A DNA stretch of 34,206 nucleotides from Phycisphaerae bacterium. GTDB lineage: Bacteria; Planctomycetota; Phycisphaerae; FEN-1346; JAACEH01. Where the stretch lies: contig JAAYDY010000049.1 of assembly GCA_012729015.1 (NCBI GenBank), forward strand, positions 1-34,206, in the 5' to 3' direction. This document shows, one piece after another, positions 13,724-22,132 of the stretch. The translations under genes were made by a program, and so were the position numbers. Position 1 is the stretch's first letter. Each line of letters starts with the position of its first letter. The notes beneath the pieces are model-generated. The model did no database searches. It was given only the letters and a program-made list of their open reading frames with translations, and was not told the origin of the DNA.

Positions 13724-16497
13724 TGTGTCGGCAGATGCTCCCGCTGCGCCGGCGCCTCCGCCGCCACCGGCCCGCGCAGCGCCTTCAGCACCTCGGCGTC
13801 GTACGGCTTGCGCAGCGACTCGACGTCCACCTGGTCCGGCTGCGGCGTCGTCACGCAGATCACTGCACGCCCGATGTACTTGTTCACCACGCGATGCACG
13901 TCCTCGGCCGTCACCGCGGCCAGACGCGCCGCGTACTTCTCCTCGAAATCATACCCCAATCCGTACAACTCGTCGAGCGCCATCGTCAGCGCCACCTGCT
14001 CGGGCAACTGGCGGCTCATCCGACGGCTGCTCAGAATCGTCGCCTTCGCACGACGCAGGTCATCCTCGCTGTAGGCGTAGTCGCGACCCGAGTAGATCAG
14101 ATCTTGCATCAGTCGTGCCACCCTGGTCGCGTTCGCGGGCTGGCACACGGCATACGCCATGTAGCTGCCCGGCAGCAGCCCCGCGCGACCGGTGAAATGA
14201 ACCACGTACACCAGCGACTGGCCGCGCAGCGTTTCGTGCAGCCACCCGCGCGGCATGTAATAGCCCGAGCACACCGTGTCGAACACGTCCATTGCGATCC
14301 GGTCGTCCGTCTCGCCAAGGGCCGGCCCGCCATGGCCGAGCACAATCACCGCCGCCCTCTTGTCCGTGCTGCGCACGTTCACTTCCGTATCGGCGGCCTG
14401 CCGCATCGCGACGCCCTGTGGCAGCGTCATGGGCTCGCCCGCCTCGAGCGTCGCGAACGCCTTGGCGACCAGCGCCTCGACCGCCGCCGGATCCACGTCG
14501 CCGGCCACCGACAGAACCATGTTCCGCCCGCAACGGGCCTTCTCGTAGAACGTCCGGAGCATCTCGACCGTCAGTCGCCCGATGCTCTCTTCCGTGCCCG
14601 ACGCCGGGAACCGGTACGGGCTGTCGGTGTAGAACGTCTCGTTGAAAAAGAGCATGCACTCGCCCACGGGATCGCCCTGGGCGCCGCGGAGCGCAGCCAG
14701 TTGCCGCTGCCGCGTGGACTCCAGCAACTCGGCCGAGAACGCCGGCCGCAACACCACGTCGGCGAACACGTCCAGGGCCTTCTCGAAATCCGACCGCAGC
14801 ACGATCGACTCGACGTAGAGGGCGTTCCAACCGCTCTCGGCATTGATGCGGCCGCCCAGGCCGTCGAAGAACGCCGCCACCTGCTCCTCGTTGCGCGTCG
14901 TCGTGCCGCGCGTCAGGTACCGAGCCGCCATGGACGACAGGCCCGCCGCCTCGGCCGTCTCGAAGGTCTGCCCGGCCTTCATCGCCGCGATCATGCTCAC
15001 GGCAGGCTGCCCCGGCGTCCGGTAGACCAGCAGCGTCAGGCCGCTCGGCTGGAGCACTTTGCGGACCGTCGTCGGCTTCATGCTCGCGACCGCCTCGCCC
15101 TCGGACGCCTCGGCGGCTTGCCGCGGACGCACGATCGCCGTCACGCTGCGCGCCCCCAGAAGGTATTTCTGTGCCGCCTGCTGCACCTGGGCAGCCGTCA
15201 CGGCCTGGATCTGCTGCACGTACCACGCCGAGAAGAACGGGTCCTGGAGGTGCAGCTGGTCCGATGCGAGGCTCGACGCCTGAGCATCGGCCGTGCGATT
15301 GCGCATCAGCCGCCCGGCCGTCACCTGCGTCTTGACCTTCTGCAACTCCTCGTCGCTGGGCGGCTCGCGGCACACGGCCGCCAGGTGCTCCGCCACCGCC
15401 GCACGCACCGCGTCCACCTTGTCGGGGTCGCACGTGAACGAGACGATGAACTGTCCGCCCGGCCAGTGCGGCGTGTAGTTCGACGCGTCGATGCCGTACA
15501 CCAGGCTGCGCCGCGTTTTCAGGTCGGCCGACAGGCGGCTGCTCGCCCCATCGCCCAGGATGCTCGCCAGCACGTCCAGCGGGTACAGGTCCGGATCGCT
15601 CAGCCGGCAGCTCGGGTACCCGATCATCACCTGGGCCAGCTTCGTGTCCATTTCCTTCACGGCCACCAGGTCCGACACCGGGGGCGCCGCCTCCGGCAGC
15701 ACCGCCGGACGCACGCGCGGCCCGTCCCACGAAGCGAAGACCCGCTCCAACTGGGCCATGGCCGCCGCACCGTCGATGTCACCCGCCGCCACCGCCACCG
15801 CATTCGACGGCACGTAGCGCGACGTGTAGTACTTCACCACGTCGTCGCGGGTCAGCTTCTGGATGTTCTTGTAATAGCCGATCGTCGGCATCCCCTGCGG
15901 CATGCCGCCAAACGCCGTCTCGTTGAACAGGTAATAGAGCTGCCGGTCCGCGTCCGACTCGCCGGTCAGAATCTCCCGCTGCACCACCTCGAACTCGCGG
16001 TCGAACTCGGCCTGCGGCATAGCCGCGTTCATGATGTTGTCCGACAGCAGGCCGATGGCCGTCTCGAGGTGCTCGGGCGTCGTGCGGATGAAGTACGCCG
16101 TCTGGTCGCTCGAGGTGTAGGCATTCGTCGTCGCGCCGATGTCGGCGATGATGCGGTCGATCTCGGCCTCGCTGCGCGTCGTGGTCGAACCGCCGGCCAC
16201 CAGGTGCTCCACCAGGTGACTGATGCCCGCGCCCAGGTACTCGCCTTCGAGGATGCCGCCGGCCCGGACCATCACGTACACGCTCGCCACCGGGGCCGCG
16301 CGGTTCTCCTTCGTGATCAGCGTCAGCCCGTTGTCCAGCCGCTTGATCCGGACGCCCTGGGCCTCGCGGGCCACCAGGTCGTCGTCACGGCCCTCGCCCG
16401 CGGCCCGTACCGCCACAGGCGCCGCCATCACAATGCACAGCGCGGCCGCAAGCCAGGCCGTCGTCGTCATCAGCCGCATCCACTGCGTTCGCATCAT
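13720..16497 (-). CDS. two-domain M16 (pitrilysin/insulinase-like) zinc peptidase, exported
   Basis: A 925-residue peptidase with a signal peptide (MMRTQWMRLMTTTAWL, cleavage near AVRAAG). The N-terminal half carries the inverted zinc motif HLVEH (94-98) with Glu175 (VVQREI) as third ligand. The C-terminal half repeats the fold (VSMIAAMKAGQTFETAEAAGL, MARYL) but lacks HxxEH, so it is probably a structural partner closing the chamber, as in fused M16 proteins. SRYVPSNAVAVAAGD and the terminal TPQPDQVDVES are typical. The start is ATG 16497, which overlaps the M20 stop as ATGA. The open frame extends 339 bases further 5', but that stretch is out-of-frame M20 coding sequence. Confidence 0.95.
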   Translation of the reverse strand: MMRTQWMRLMTTTAWLAAALCIVMAAPVAVRAAGEGRDDDLVAREAQGVRIKRLDNGLTLITKENRAAPVASVYVMVRAGGILEGEYLGAGISHLVEHLVAGGSTTTRSEAEIDRIIADIGATTNAYTSSDQTAYFIRTTPEHLETAIGLLSDNIMNAAMPQAEFDREFEVVQREILTGESDADRQLYYLFNETAFGGMPQGMPTIGYYKNIQKLTRDDVVKYYTSRYVPSNAVAVAAGDIDGAAAMAQLERVFASWDGPRVRPAVLPEAAPPVSDLVAVKEMDTKLAQVMIGYPSCRLSDPDLYPLDVLASILGDGASSRLSADLKTRRSLVYGIDASNYTPHWPGGQFIVSFTCDPDKVDAVRAAVAEHLAAVCREPPSDEELQKVKTQVTAGRLMRNRTADAQASSLASDQLHLQDPFFSAWYVQQIQAVTAAQVQQAAQKYLLGARSVTAIVRPRQAAEASEGEAVASMKPTTVRKVLQPSGLTLLVYRTPGQPAVSMIAAMKAGQTFETAEAAGLSSMAARYLTRGTTTRNEEQVAAFFDGLGGRINAESGWNALYVESIVLRSDFEKALDVFADVVLRPAFSAELLESTRQRQLAALRGAQGDPVGECMLFFNETFYTDSPYRFPASGTEESIGRLTVEMLRTFYEKARCGRNMVLSVAGDVDPAAVEALVAKAFATLEAGEPMTLPQGVAMRQAADTEVNVRSTDKRAAVIVLGHGGPALGETDDRIAMDVFDTVCSGYYMPRGWLHETLRGQSLVYVVHFTGRAGLLPGSYMAYAVCQPANATRVARLMQDLIYSGRDYAYSEDDLRRAKATILSSRRMSRQLPEQVALTMALDELYGLGYDFEEKYAARLAAVTAEDVHRVVNKYIGRAVICVTTPQPDQVDVESLRKPYDAEVLKALRGPVAAEAPAQREHLPTQ

Positions 16498-17681
16498 CGG
16501 TTCCCCACAAGAGCAAACAGACAAATGGCCATCACGGCCGCGAAGTCCACCAGTTGGTCCACCGCGATCGATTCGTTCGCGACGTGCTCGGTATTCGGGT
16601 CGCCGGGGCAGATGCCGATCGCCGGAATACCCGCCTCGATAAACTGCTTGGTCACGGTCGCGCCGCCCATGCCGAAGGGGCTCGGCCGCTTGCCCGTGAC
16701 GCACTCCACGGCCCCCGACAGCGCCCGGTACACATCCGAATCCGTCGGCACCTGGGTCGGCACGTCCTCGGTCATCACCTCGATCTCGAAGACGGCGCCC
16801 CGGTGCTTGCGCTCCAGACGGTCGATCACGTTGCACACCGTCGCCAGCAACTCGTCACGATCCGTCCCCGGCAGATAACGCATATCCACCTGCATCTCGC
16901 ACGTGGCCGGAACCATGTTGACCGCCGCGCCGCCCACGATCACGCCCACGTTCTTTGTCGGCCCCGGCGGCATGAACAGCTCGTTCGTCCCGCCCGGCAT
17001 GTGCCACTTGTTCAGCCACAGGGCCAGCTCGGCCATCGGGTAGATGGCGCTTGCGCCCGAGTGCGGCCGAGCGCCGTGCGCCTGGCGGCCGTGGCACCGC
17101 ACCTTCAGGAACAGCATCCCCTTCTCGGCCACGTCGATGGTTTCCATCCGGTGCCCGGCGTCAGGGACAATCGCCGCGTCGAGCCGGCGGAACTGCGGCC
17201 GCCTGAGCAGGAACCGCGTGCCGAATTCGCTGCCGCACTCCTCGTCGGCCGCCCCGATCAGCAGCACCTGGCCCGCCAGCTCGTCCTCGTGCTCCTTCAG
17301 CCACTCGACCGCCGCCAGGCACGAGGCCAGAGGCCCCTTGTTGTCCTTGACGCCGCGACCGTGGATGCGGCCCTTGCGCACCGTCGCCTTGAACGGGTCG
17401 GTCTTCCACCCATCGCCGGCCGGCACCGTGTCCAGGTGGCACACCACGGCCACCCGAGGCCGACCTTCGCCCACGCAGCCGACGATGTTCGTGCGGCCGG
17501 GGGCCTTCTCCAGTTTCTCGTAGGGAATCCGGCGCCGCCGGAAGAGCTTCTCGACAACCGCCGCCGCGGCACGCTCGTCACCCGGCGGATTCACCGTCCT
17601 GGCGGCGACGAGATCGCCTAGACACGCCACAATCTCTTTGCGCCGGCCGCGCACTTGTGCGATGATGTCCTGGGGTTCCAT
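16494..17681 (-). CDS. M20-family metallopeptidase (ArgE/DapE/carboxypeptidase-like)
   Basis: A 395-residue di-zinc hydrolase. Metal and catalytic motifs in order are CHLDTVPAGDGW (about 80-91), GRGVKDNKG (bridging Asp), DEECGS (catalytic Glu and metal Glu), a metal-Asp region PDAGH, and a C-terminal NTEHVANES His. The dimerisation insert carries GGAAVNMVPATCEMQVDMRY. The substrate cannot be told: N-acyl amino acids, succinyl-diaminopimelate or dipeptides are possible. Its stop overlaps the exported M16 peptidase start, so the two are coupled: one exported endopeptidase and one cytoplasmic exopeptidase-like enzyme. The SD before ATG 17681 is weak. The receiver gene ends 42 bases upstream. Confidence 0.93.
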   Translation of the reverse strand: MEPQDIIAQVRGRRKEIVACLGDLVAARTVNPPGDERAAAAVVEKLFRRRRIPYEKLEKAPGRTNIVGCVGEGRPRVAVVCHLDTVPAGDGWKTDPFKATVRKGRIHGRGVKDNKGPLASCLAAVEWLKEHEDELAGQVLLIGAADEECGSEFGTRFLLRRPQFRRLDAAIVPDAGHRMETIDVAEKGMLFLKVRCHGRQAHGARPHSGASAIYPMAELALWLNKWHMPGGTNELFMPPGPTKNVGVIVGGAAVNMVPATCEMQVDMRYLPGTDRDELLATVCNVIDRLERKHRGAVFEIEVMTEDVPTQVPTDSDVYRALSGAVECVTGKRPSPFGMGGATVTKQFIEAGIPAIGICPGDPNTEHVANESIAVDQLVDFAAVMAICLFALVGNR

Positions 17682-17723
17682 AGGGGTCCCGTCGCCACGG
17701 GCCGGGCTCGACGGCGGGACGGC

Positions 17724-18191
17724 TCAGGACTCGTCCCGTTCGCCGGCCTCGACCTCACTGAGGTAGGCCAATGTCCGCTCGAGTTCGCTCTTCAGGTGAC
17801 GCACGCGAAGCAGGCTGCGCACCCGTGTCAGCAACTCCAGCTTGCTGATCGGTTTGCTCAGAAAATCGTCCGTGCCGGCTTCCACCGCCCGCTCAATGTC
17901 CCCCGTCTCCGTCAGGGCCGTCACCATCACGATCGGGATGTCCTGCGTCTTCTCGTCGGACTTCAGTTTGCGGCAGATTTCAAAGCCACTGACCTTCGGC
18001 ATCATGATGTCCAGAAGGATCAGGTCCGGGTTCTCCGCGGCCACCTTCTCCAGCGTCTCCTGCCCGTCGTACGCCACCACCACGTCGCACGCCAGATCGT
18101 CCAGATACGCCTGGAGCAGTTCGCAGTTCTGCACGTTGTCGTCGGCCACAAGAATCTTCGACCGCTTGTCCTGACTCGCCGGCTGACTCAT
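17724..18191 (-). CDS. stand-alone response-regulator receiver (PleD/CheY-like)
   Basis: A 155-residue cytoplasmic phosphorelay protein. The receiver fold covers about 12-135 with acidic pair Asp17-Asp18 (ADDN), phosphoacceptor Asp61 (LLDIMMP), Thr91 (MVTAL) and Lys113 (LSKP). A C-terminal helix (SELERTLAYLSEVEAG) extends past the domain and may form a coiled coil. There is no output domain and no histidine kinase in the window. The LLDIMMPKVSGFEICRKLK pattern resembles the PleD type. I used ATG 18191 (GGAG 8 bases upstream); a GTG 9 bases earlier is the alternative. It lies 42 bases before the M20 gene on the same strand. Confidence 0.93.
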   Translation of the reverse strand: MSQPASQDKRSKILVADDNVQNCELLQAYLDDLACDVVVAYDGQETLEKVAAENPDLILLDIMMPKVSGFEICRKLKSDEKTQDIPIVMVTALTETGDIERAVEAGTDDFLSKPISKLELLTRVRSLLRVRHLKSELERTLAYLSEVEAGERDES

Positions 18192-18281
18192 GCCTGCCAC
18201 TCCGTCGCCCCCTCATGCCTTCCGGCCGGGCGACCCGATGTCGCCCCGCCCTGTCCGCCGACGCCTCCGGCAGCAACGTCC

Positions 18282-18398
18282 GCCCGTTGCACCCTGGCAC
18301 GGGCATCGTGTCCCGGGTTCCTTTCGGAGTGCCGACGGCCCGTTGCACCGTGGCACGGGCATCTTGCCCGTGCGTCCCAGGGGCATCCTGCCCCTGGG
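18282..18398. repeat. three tandem palindromes with a GGGCATCnTG core
   Basis: GCACGGGCA-TCT-TGCCCGTGC (18353-18373) and CCCAGGGGCA-TCC-TGCCCCTGGG (18376-18398) are perfect hairpins. A decayed third, GCACGGGCA-TCG-TGTCCCGGG, lies upstream. The 29-base phrase GCCCGTTGCACC, then TGGCACGGGCATC.TG occurs twice (18282-18310 and 18338-18366) with two mismatches. The unit fills the 222-base spacer between the DUF2064-like gene and the receiver gene. It contains no ORF. Confidence 0.7.
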
Positions 18399-18413
18399 TC
18401 TCCGTTCCGATGG

Positions 18414-19118
18414 TCAACCGCCCGCAGCCCCCGGCTCGCGGCTCTTGAGCATCCCGTGCACCGCCTCGGCCAGCCGCGGCGTGCCCGTGTGACCGTCGGC
18501 CACCAGTTGCGCCCGAAGGTGGCTCACGAGCACGTCAAACGACCCCGCTCCGTCGATCCCATACCAGTGAGGCATCAGCCCCATCACCAGGTTCAGACGC
18601 TCCGACCGCGACACCAGCCGGTCGAACACCGTCGCCCGGTCGTCCCAGTCGAAGCCCTGGAACACGTGCGGCATGTCCACCGAGAAACCCACCGCGTACA
18701 CGTCCCCGTCCACGGTCGGGCCGATCACCACGTCGTCCACCAGCAGATCGTCGAACGCCCGGACCACGAACTCGTGCGGCAACGTCGCCGCCGTGGGCCA
18801 CAGGGCCAGCACACGCCGGTGGCCGCCCCGGAACGCCCGCTCGGCCAGATCAATCAGCGTTTCGCCCCGGTCCGGCCCTTTGCGCTCCACCAGACGCCAC
18901 TGCTTCGACCCCATCAGGGCCACCTGCTTCCGCGTCCCATGCGGGCCGTACAGCAGCAGCCGCGTCCGAACGTTCAGCCCAGAGTAGGCCTGGCACATGT
19001 CCATCACGGCGGCGCGATAGACCTTCGCCGCCTCGTCAGCCGTCAGACGGCCGACAAGGTGGCTGAAGACCTGACCCGGAACCGGGTCTTGCACCACCAG
19101 TGCCAACAGCGTGGACAT
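18414..19118 (-). CDS. diverged DUF2064 (TIGR04282-type GT-A glycosyltransferase-like) protein
   Basis: A 234-residue cytoplasmic protein. QDPVPGQVFSHL, then LTADEAAKVYRAAVMDM, aligns by eye with the DUF2064 N-terminus (usually KxPxPGxVKTRL); LLVDDVVIGPTVDGDVYAVGF aligns with the usual DVVxGPxxDGGYYLxG. The nucleotide-binding residues are altered: KTRL has become FSHL, the GSDxP metal motif reads LWPTAAT, and DGGYY reads DGDVY. Catalysis may be lost or changed. ATG 19118 has AAGGA 6 bases upstream. A consensus promoter and a leader hairpin precede it, so it may begin the long minus-strand gene set. The family call rests on pattern recognition only. Confidence 0.72.
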   Translation of the reverse strand: MSTLLALVVQDPVPGQVFSHLVGRLTADEAAKVYRAAVMDMCQAYSGLNVRTRLLLYGPHGTRKQVALMGSKQWRLVERKGPDRGETLIDLAERAFRGGHRRVLALWPTAATLPHEFVVRAFDDLLVDDVVIGPTVDGDVYAVGFSVDMPHVFQGFDWDDRATVFDRLVSRSERLNLVMGLMPHWYGIDGAGSFDVLVSHLRAQLVADGHTGTPRLAEAVHGMLKSREPGAAGG

Positions 19119-19153
19119 GACCTGTCCTTCATAGACGCGCCCTGGAACGAAAC

Positions 19154-19174
19154 AGCGGTCTTCACCAGACCGCT
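19154..19174 (-). promoter_or_regulatory. leader hairpin upstream of the DUF2064-like gene
   Basis: AGCGGTCT-GGTGA-AGACCGCT on the minus strand is a perfect 8-bp stem with a five-base loop. It begins about 3 bases after the predicted transcription start and is followed by GTTTCGTT. It may protect the 5' end of the mRNA or attenuate transcription. Confidence 0.5.
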
Positions 19175-19183
19175 TGAGAACAA

Positions 19184-19212
19184 ATTATAGTTGTACCCCG
19201 GGGGCAAGTCTA
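19184..19212 (-). promoter_or_regulatory. sigma70-type promoter with consensus TATAAT
   Basis: On the minus strand TAGACT (19212-19207), a 17-base spacer and a perfect TATAAT (19189-19184). The predicted start is near 19177, giving a leader of about 59 nt for the DUF2064-like gene. Confidence 0.65.
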
Positions 19213-19363
19213 TGAAAAACGAATGGCGGCCCGCCAGGGGGGTGTGCCCGAAGATTCTGGCATGTGCGGCGGTCGTTCGCCAGAGCACGGGTGGCGCTCG
19301 TTTGTGGGAGTGAACGGCTCTGGGCCTCAGGCTTTCGAGGTCAGCCCCTGATACTCCGGCCTC

Positions 19364-19568
19364 TGAGGCCCGAAGGGCCGCCAGTCAATAGCCGGCGGCG
19401 TGAGCCGCCGGAACTTGCCCCGCGACGCGACGCGAGCCCCCAACGGGGGCGGCAGTCCGTCTGCCTGCGACGTGCACTGCCGCCCCTGACCGGGGCTTGT
19501 GTTCCTGGAGAAGCCGGTTTCCGGCGGCTCACGCCGCCGGCTACTGACTGCCGCCCTTTCAGGGCTTG
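19364..19568. repeat. 205-bp nested inverted repeat (MITE-like palindromic element)
   Basis: The outer arms are 19375-19413 and 19518-19556. Their shared core, AGTCA.TAGCCGGCGGCGTGAG plus CCGCCGGAA, is identical over 30 bases but for one. The arms extend outward as GAGGCCCGAAGGGC and its imperfect complement. An inner pair lies at 19434-19456 (GAGCCCCC to GGCGGCAGT) and 19476-19498. There is no ORF, so it is non-autonomous if mobile. Similar GCCGGCGGCGTGAGCCGCCGG stretches are, from memory, frequent in planctomycete genomes. Confidence 0.75.
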
Positions 19569-19769
19569 GAGAGTCGATGACTGCGGCCGGCCCCCAACAA
19601 GCCGCAGTCGGGGTACAATGGCTGCTTCACGCAGTCCCCGAGCACCATCGAGGGGCCGTCAGGGTCCGAGTCTGTCGAGGAGGAGCCACGCCCAGAGGTC
19701 AAGCCATTCGGCATGCATGACGGAGCAGGCATGCCACCTCCCGACGGGATCCGACACGACGGGATTTGC

Positions 19770-19798
19770 TTGCCACAAGACGCTTGATGTGAGATACT
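19770..19798 (+). promoter_or_regulatory. possible promoter of the lyase gene
   Basis: TTGCCA (19770-19775), a 17-base spacer and GATACT (19793-19798) preceded by TGA, a partial extended -10. The leader would be about 110 nt. The -10 is moderate, so this is a candidate only. Confidence 0.4.
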
Positions 19799-19917
19799 CG
19801 GAAATGTCCAAGCAGCAGATGCGTTTTATACACGACCGCGGCACACAGTCGGCACCAACGACGGAACCGCTGGTTCACCGTGGCAGACACCGATGGCCTT
19901 CAGCGAAAGGACTGGCC

Positions 19918-22011
19918 GTGAACAAGTCTCGGGCTTGGCACAGTATAAGATGGTGTATCCTGGCAGCATCGGTCGCGGCCGTGGCCGCTCCGGTTGCCGC
20001 GGCCAACGGACGCTCTTACGCTCCGGGGCGCACCCTGGAGGCCGACCTGGCCCGAACCAAGGTCAAGCTCGTGGACGGCTACCTCGACCGGCATCCGCGT
20101 CTGCTCTTCACGACCGCGGACCGCGAGTCGCTGGTCGGCAAGGCAGCGGCGTGCCCGGCACTGTGGAAACTGGTGCTGTCGTCCGCCGCCCGCTTGGGCG
20201 ACCAGGCGCCGGACCGCGAGGAGATTCGCGGCGGCGAGAACTACTGGCGCATCGAACGCGTCCAGTCGGGCGCCCTGGCCTGGCTGGTCACCGGCGACAA
20301 GACCCACCTGGACCGCACGGTCCGCTGGATGCTCGCCTACTGCAAGGAGGACCTCTGGGGCAAGGACGAGCACAAGTCCGGCCTCGACCTCCAGGCCCCT
20401 TGGTACCTCTACCACATCAGCATCGCCTACGACATTCTCTACGACCAGCTCAGCGAAGCCGACCGCAAGACCATCCGGGACGCCCTCGTCCTGCACGCCA
20501 AACCCATCTATGACGACCTGCGAGCGAAGAACGACGGGTTCCGCTTCGAGCAGAACCACACATACATCCCCACGGTCGGCCTGATTGCGACGGCCCTGAC
20601 GATTGCCGACGAGACGTCCGCGGCCAAGGACTGGCTCAGGCTGGGCTGCGCCGTCATGCAGCGCTGCCGTTACGCCATGGGCCCCGACGGCTACTACTAC
20701 GAGGGAACCGGCTACTGGGCCTATGCCATGCACTGGCACGTCCGGTACGCCGAGCTCATCTCCCGCGCCACGGGCGGTAATGCCATGGACCTGCCGATCC
20801 TGCGGGAGAACTGGCGGTTTCCGCTCTACCTGACCGTGCCCGGCGCCCCCGGCGTCTTCGACGTCGGCGACATCGACCGATGGGCCAAAGGCCGACGAGA
20901 CAACACCTCGCTGAGCAACGGTTCCATGTTGTGGGGCATGGCCGCCGCCCTGAAGTCGCCCGAGGCCCAGCTCGTCGGCAACCTCCTGGGCACCCGGTGG
21001 CCCCCGACGGACTACCCGGCTTCGGCGTTCCTCTGGTTCGATCCCGGGCTCCAGCCCGCCGCGATCGACACCATCAAGCCCTACCATCACTTCACCGACC
21101 ACGGCTTCGTCTCGTGGCGATCGAGCTGGAACGACGACCCCACGTGCGTGCTCTTCCGCTGCGGCCCGCCGGAAGGCCATGCCGCCGTCGCCAAGCTCAA
21201 GGAAATGAGCGACTGGGTGCCCAACGCCGGTCACGTGCATCCCGACATCGGGGCCTTCTGGCTCTACGCCCGCGGCATGCCCCTGGCCTTCAACACCGGC
21301 CACACCGCCGAGAAATGGACCCGAGACCACAACACGCTCCTCGTGGACGGCAAAGGCCAGGGCATGGACGGGTCGTACTGGAACGACCGCGGCTTCTCCT
21401 GGGACCGCTTCGACAAGGTGCGCCTTGATCGGGTCCGACTGGCCGACGCCTACGCCTTCGCCTCCGGCGAGATGGGCCCGGCCTACGCCCAGGAACTCGA
21501 TCCGCTGTCGTTGCGGCGGACCCTCGTGGCCACGAAGAACTGGATCCTGATCGTGGACGACATGGCCTCCGGCCGTCCGCGGCGACTGACCTGGATCTGC
21601 CACAGCGACGGCGAGTTCAAGGCCGACGGCCGAGGCGCCACCGCCAAGGCAGGCAAGGCCGCCCTCCACGTCCTGCCCCTGTCGTCCGTCCCTGTCGAGA
21701 CGGCGATGGACAAGACCACCGTCGTCGCAGGCACGGTCCCGGGCCAGGGAACACCCGCCCAGCGAGGCTACCAGATCACCTACACGATGTCCCGACCCGC
21801 GAAACAGGCCCAACTGATCACCATGCTCCTGCCTCTGGCGGCCGACGAAAAACCGCCCACGGTGACCCCCGACGGCGGCTCGCGAAGCACCATGAAGTTC
21901 ACCCTCACCTGGGCCGACGGCAGAACCGAGAAGGTCACGATTGACCTGACCCCGCGCGGCGACGAGGACCCGGTAACATGGCAGCCGCAGGACGCCGCCG
22001 CTCAGCCGTGA
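19918..22011 (+). CDS. heparinase II/III-like polysaccharide lyase, secreted
   Basis: A 697-residue exported protein starting at GTG 19918 (AAAGGA 6 bases upstream), with a signal peptide ending near PVAAANG. HPRLLFTTADRESL opens the N-terminal alpha/alpha-toroid typical of alginate-lyase and heparinase II/III-type enzymes; YHISIAYDILYDQLSEADRK, QNHTYIP and GYYYEGTGYWAYAMHWH are core pieces. The C-terminal beta-sandwich shows HVHPDIGAFWLYARG, TRDHNTLLVDGKGQ and WICHSDGEF. Likely catalytic His and Tyr sit in QNHTY and the GYYYEGTGYW loop. It would cleave uronic-acid polysaccharides by beta-elimination outside the cytoplasm; the substrate is unknown. Open frame upstream of 19918 overlaps palindromic repeats and is not used. 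Confidence 0.88.
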   Translation: MNKSRAWHSIRWCILAASVAAVAAPVAAANGRSYAPGRTLEADLARTKVKLVDGYLDRHPRLLFTTADRESLVGKAAACPALWKLVLSSAARLGDQAPDREEIRGGENYWRIERVQSGALAWLVTGDKTHLDRTVRWMLAYCKEDLWGKDEHKSGLDLQAPWYLYHISIAYDILYDQLSEADRKTIRDALVLHAKPIYDDLRAKNDGFRFEQNHTYIPTVGLIATALTIADETSAAKDWLRLGCAVMQRCRYAMGPDGYYYEGTGYWAYAMHWHVRYAELISRATGGNAMDLPILRENWRFPLYLTVPGAPGVFDVGDIDRWAKGRRDNTSLSNGSMLWGMAAALKSPEAQLVGNLLGTRWPPTDYPASAFLWFDPGLQPAAIDTIKPYHHFTDHGFVSWRSSWNDDPTCVLFRCGPPEGHAAVAKLKEMSDWVPNAGHVHPDIGAFWLYARGMPLAFNTGHTAEKWTRDHNTLLVDGKGQGMDGSYWNDRGFSWDRFDKVRLDRVRLADAYAFASGEMGPAYAQELDPLSLRRTLVATKNWILIVDDMASGRPRRLTWICHSDGEFKADGRGATAKAGKAALHVLPLSSVPVETAMDKTTVVAGTVPGQGTPAQRGYQITYTMSRPAKQAQLITMLLPLAADEKPPTVTPDGGSRSTMKFTLTWADGRTEKVTIDLTPRGDEDPVTWQPQDAAAQP

Positions 22012-22132
22012 CATAGCGTGGCCAACGTTTTGCCGTCGTGGGTGTATTGAGGTGAGACACTGACGGCTGCCCCCCCACCCCGGCCAACGAGGGCATCTGA
22101 AGCTTCCTCGGGAGAGGCTGCCGTGGAAGTGA

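Larger units (their letters stand above)
19213..19917. other. 705-base non-coding region before the lyase gene
   Basis: The lyase frame is open through much of this region, but there is no family similarity and most of it is palindromic, so I treat it as non-coding. It holds the nested inverted repeat at 19364-19568, a hairpin at 19579-19609 (GACTGCGGC against GCCGCAGTC, 13-base loop) and a possible promoter at 19770-19798. The remaining sequence, about 19620-19760, shows nothing I can name. Confidence 0.5.

Noticed and set aside
16498..16836. N-terminal extension of the M16 peptidase by 113 codons
   Set aside because: It overlaps the M20 coding sequence out of frame. The ATGA junction and signal peptide fix the start at 16497.
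13723..16878. Open frame of 1051 codons on the plus strand
   Set aside because: It is antisense to the M16 and M20 peptidases, both of which carry full catalytic motifs; the antisense product has no recognisable domain.
18282..18398. Possible CRISPR-like array
   Set aside because: There are only three palindromic units with unequal flanks, no regular spacers and no cas genes.
19264..19917. N-terminal extension of the lyase gene by 218 codons
   Set aside because: The extension runs through palindromic repeats and a promoter candidate. A signal peptide and SD begin at 19918.
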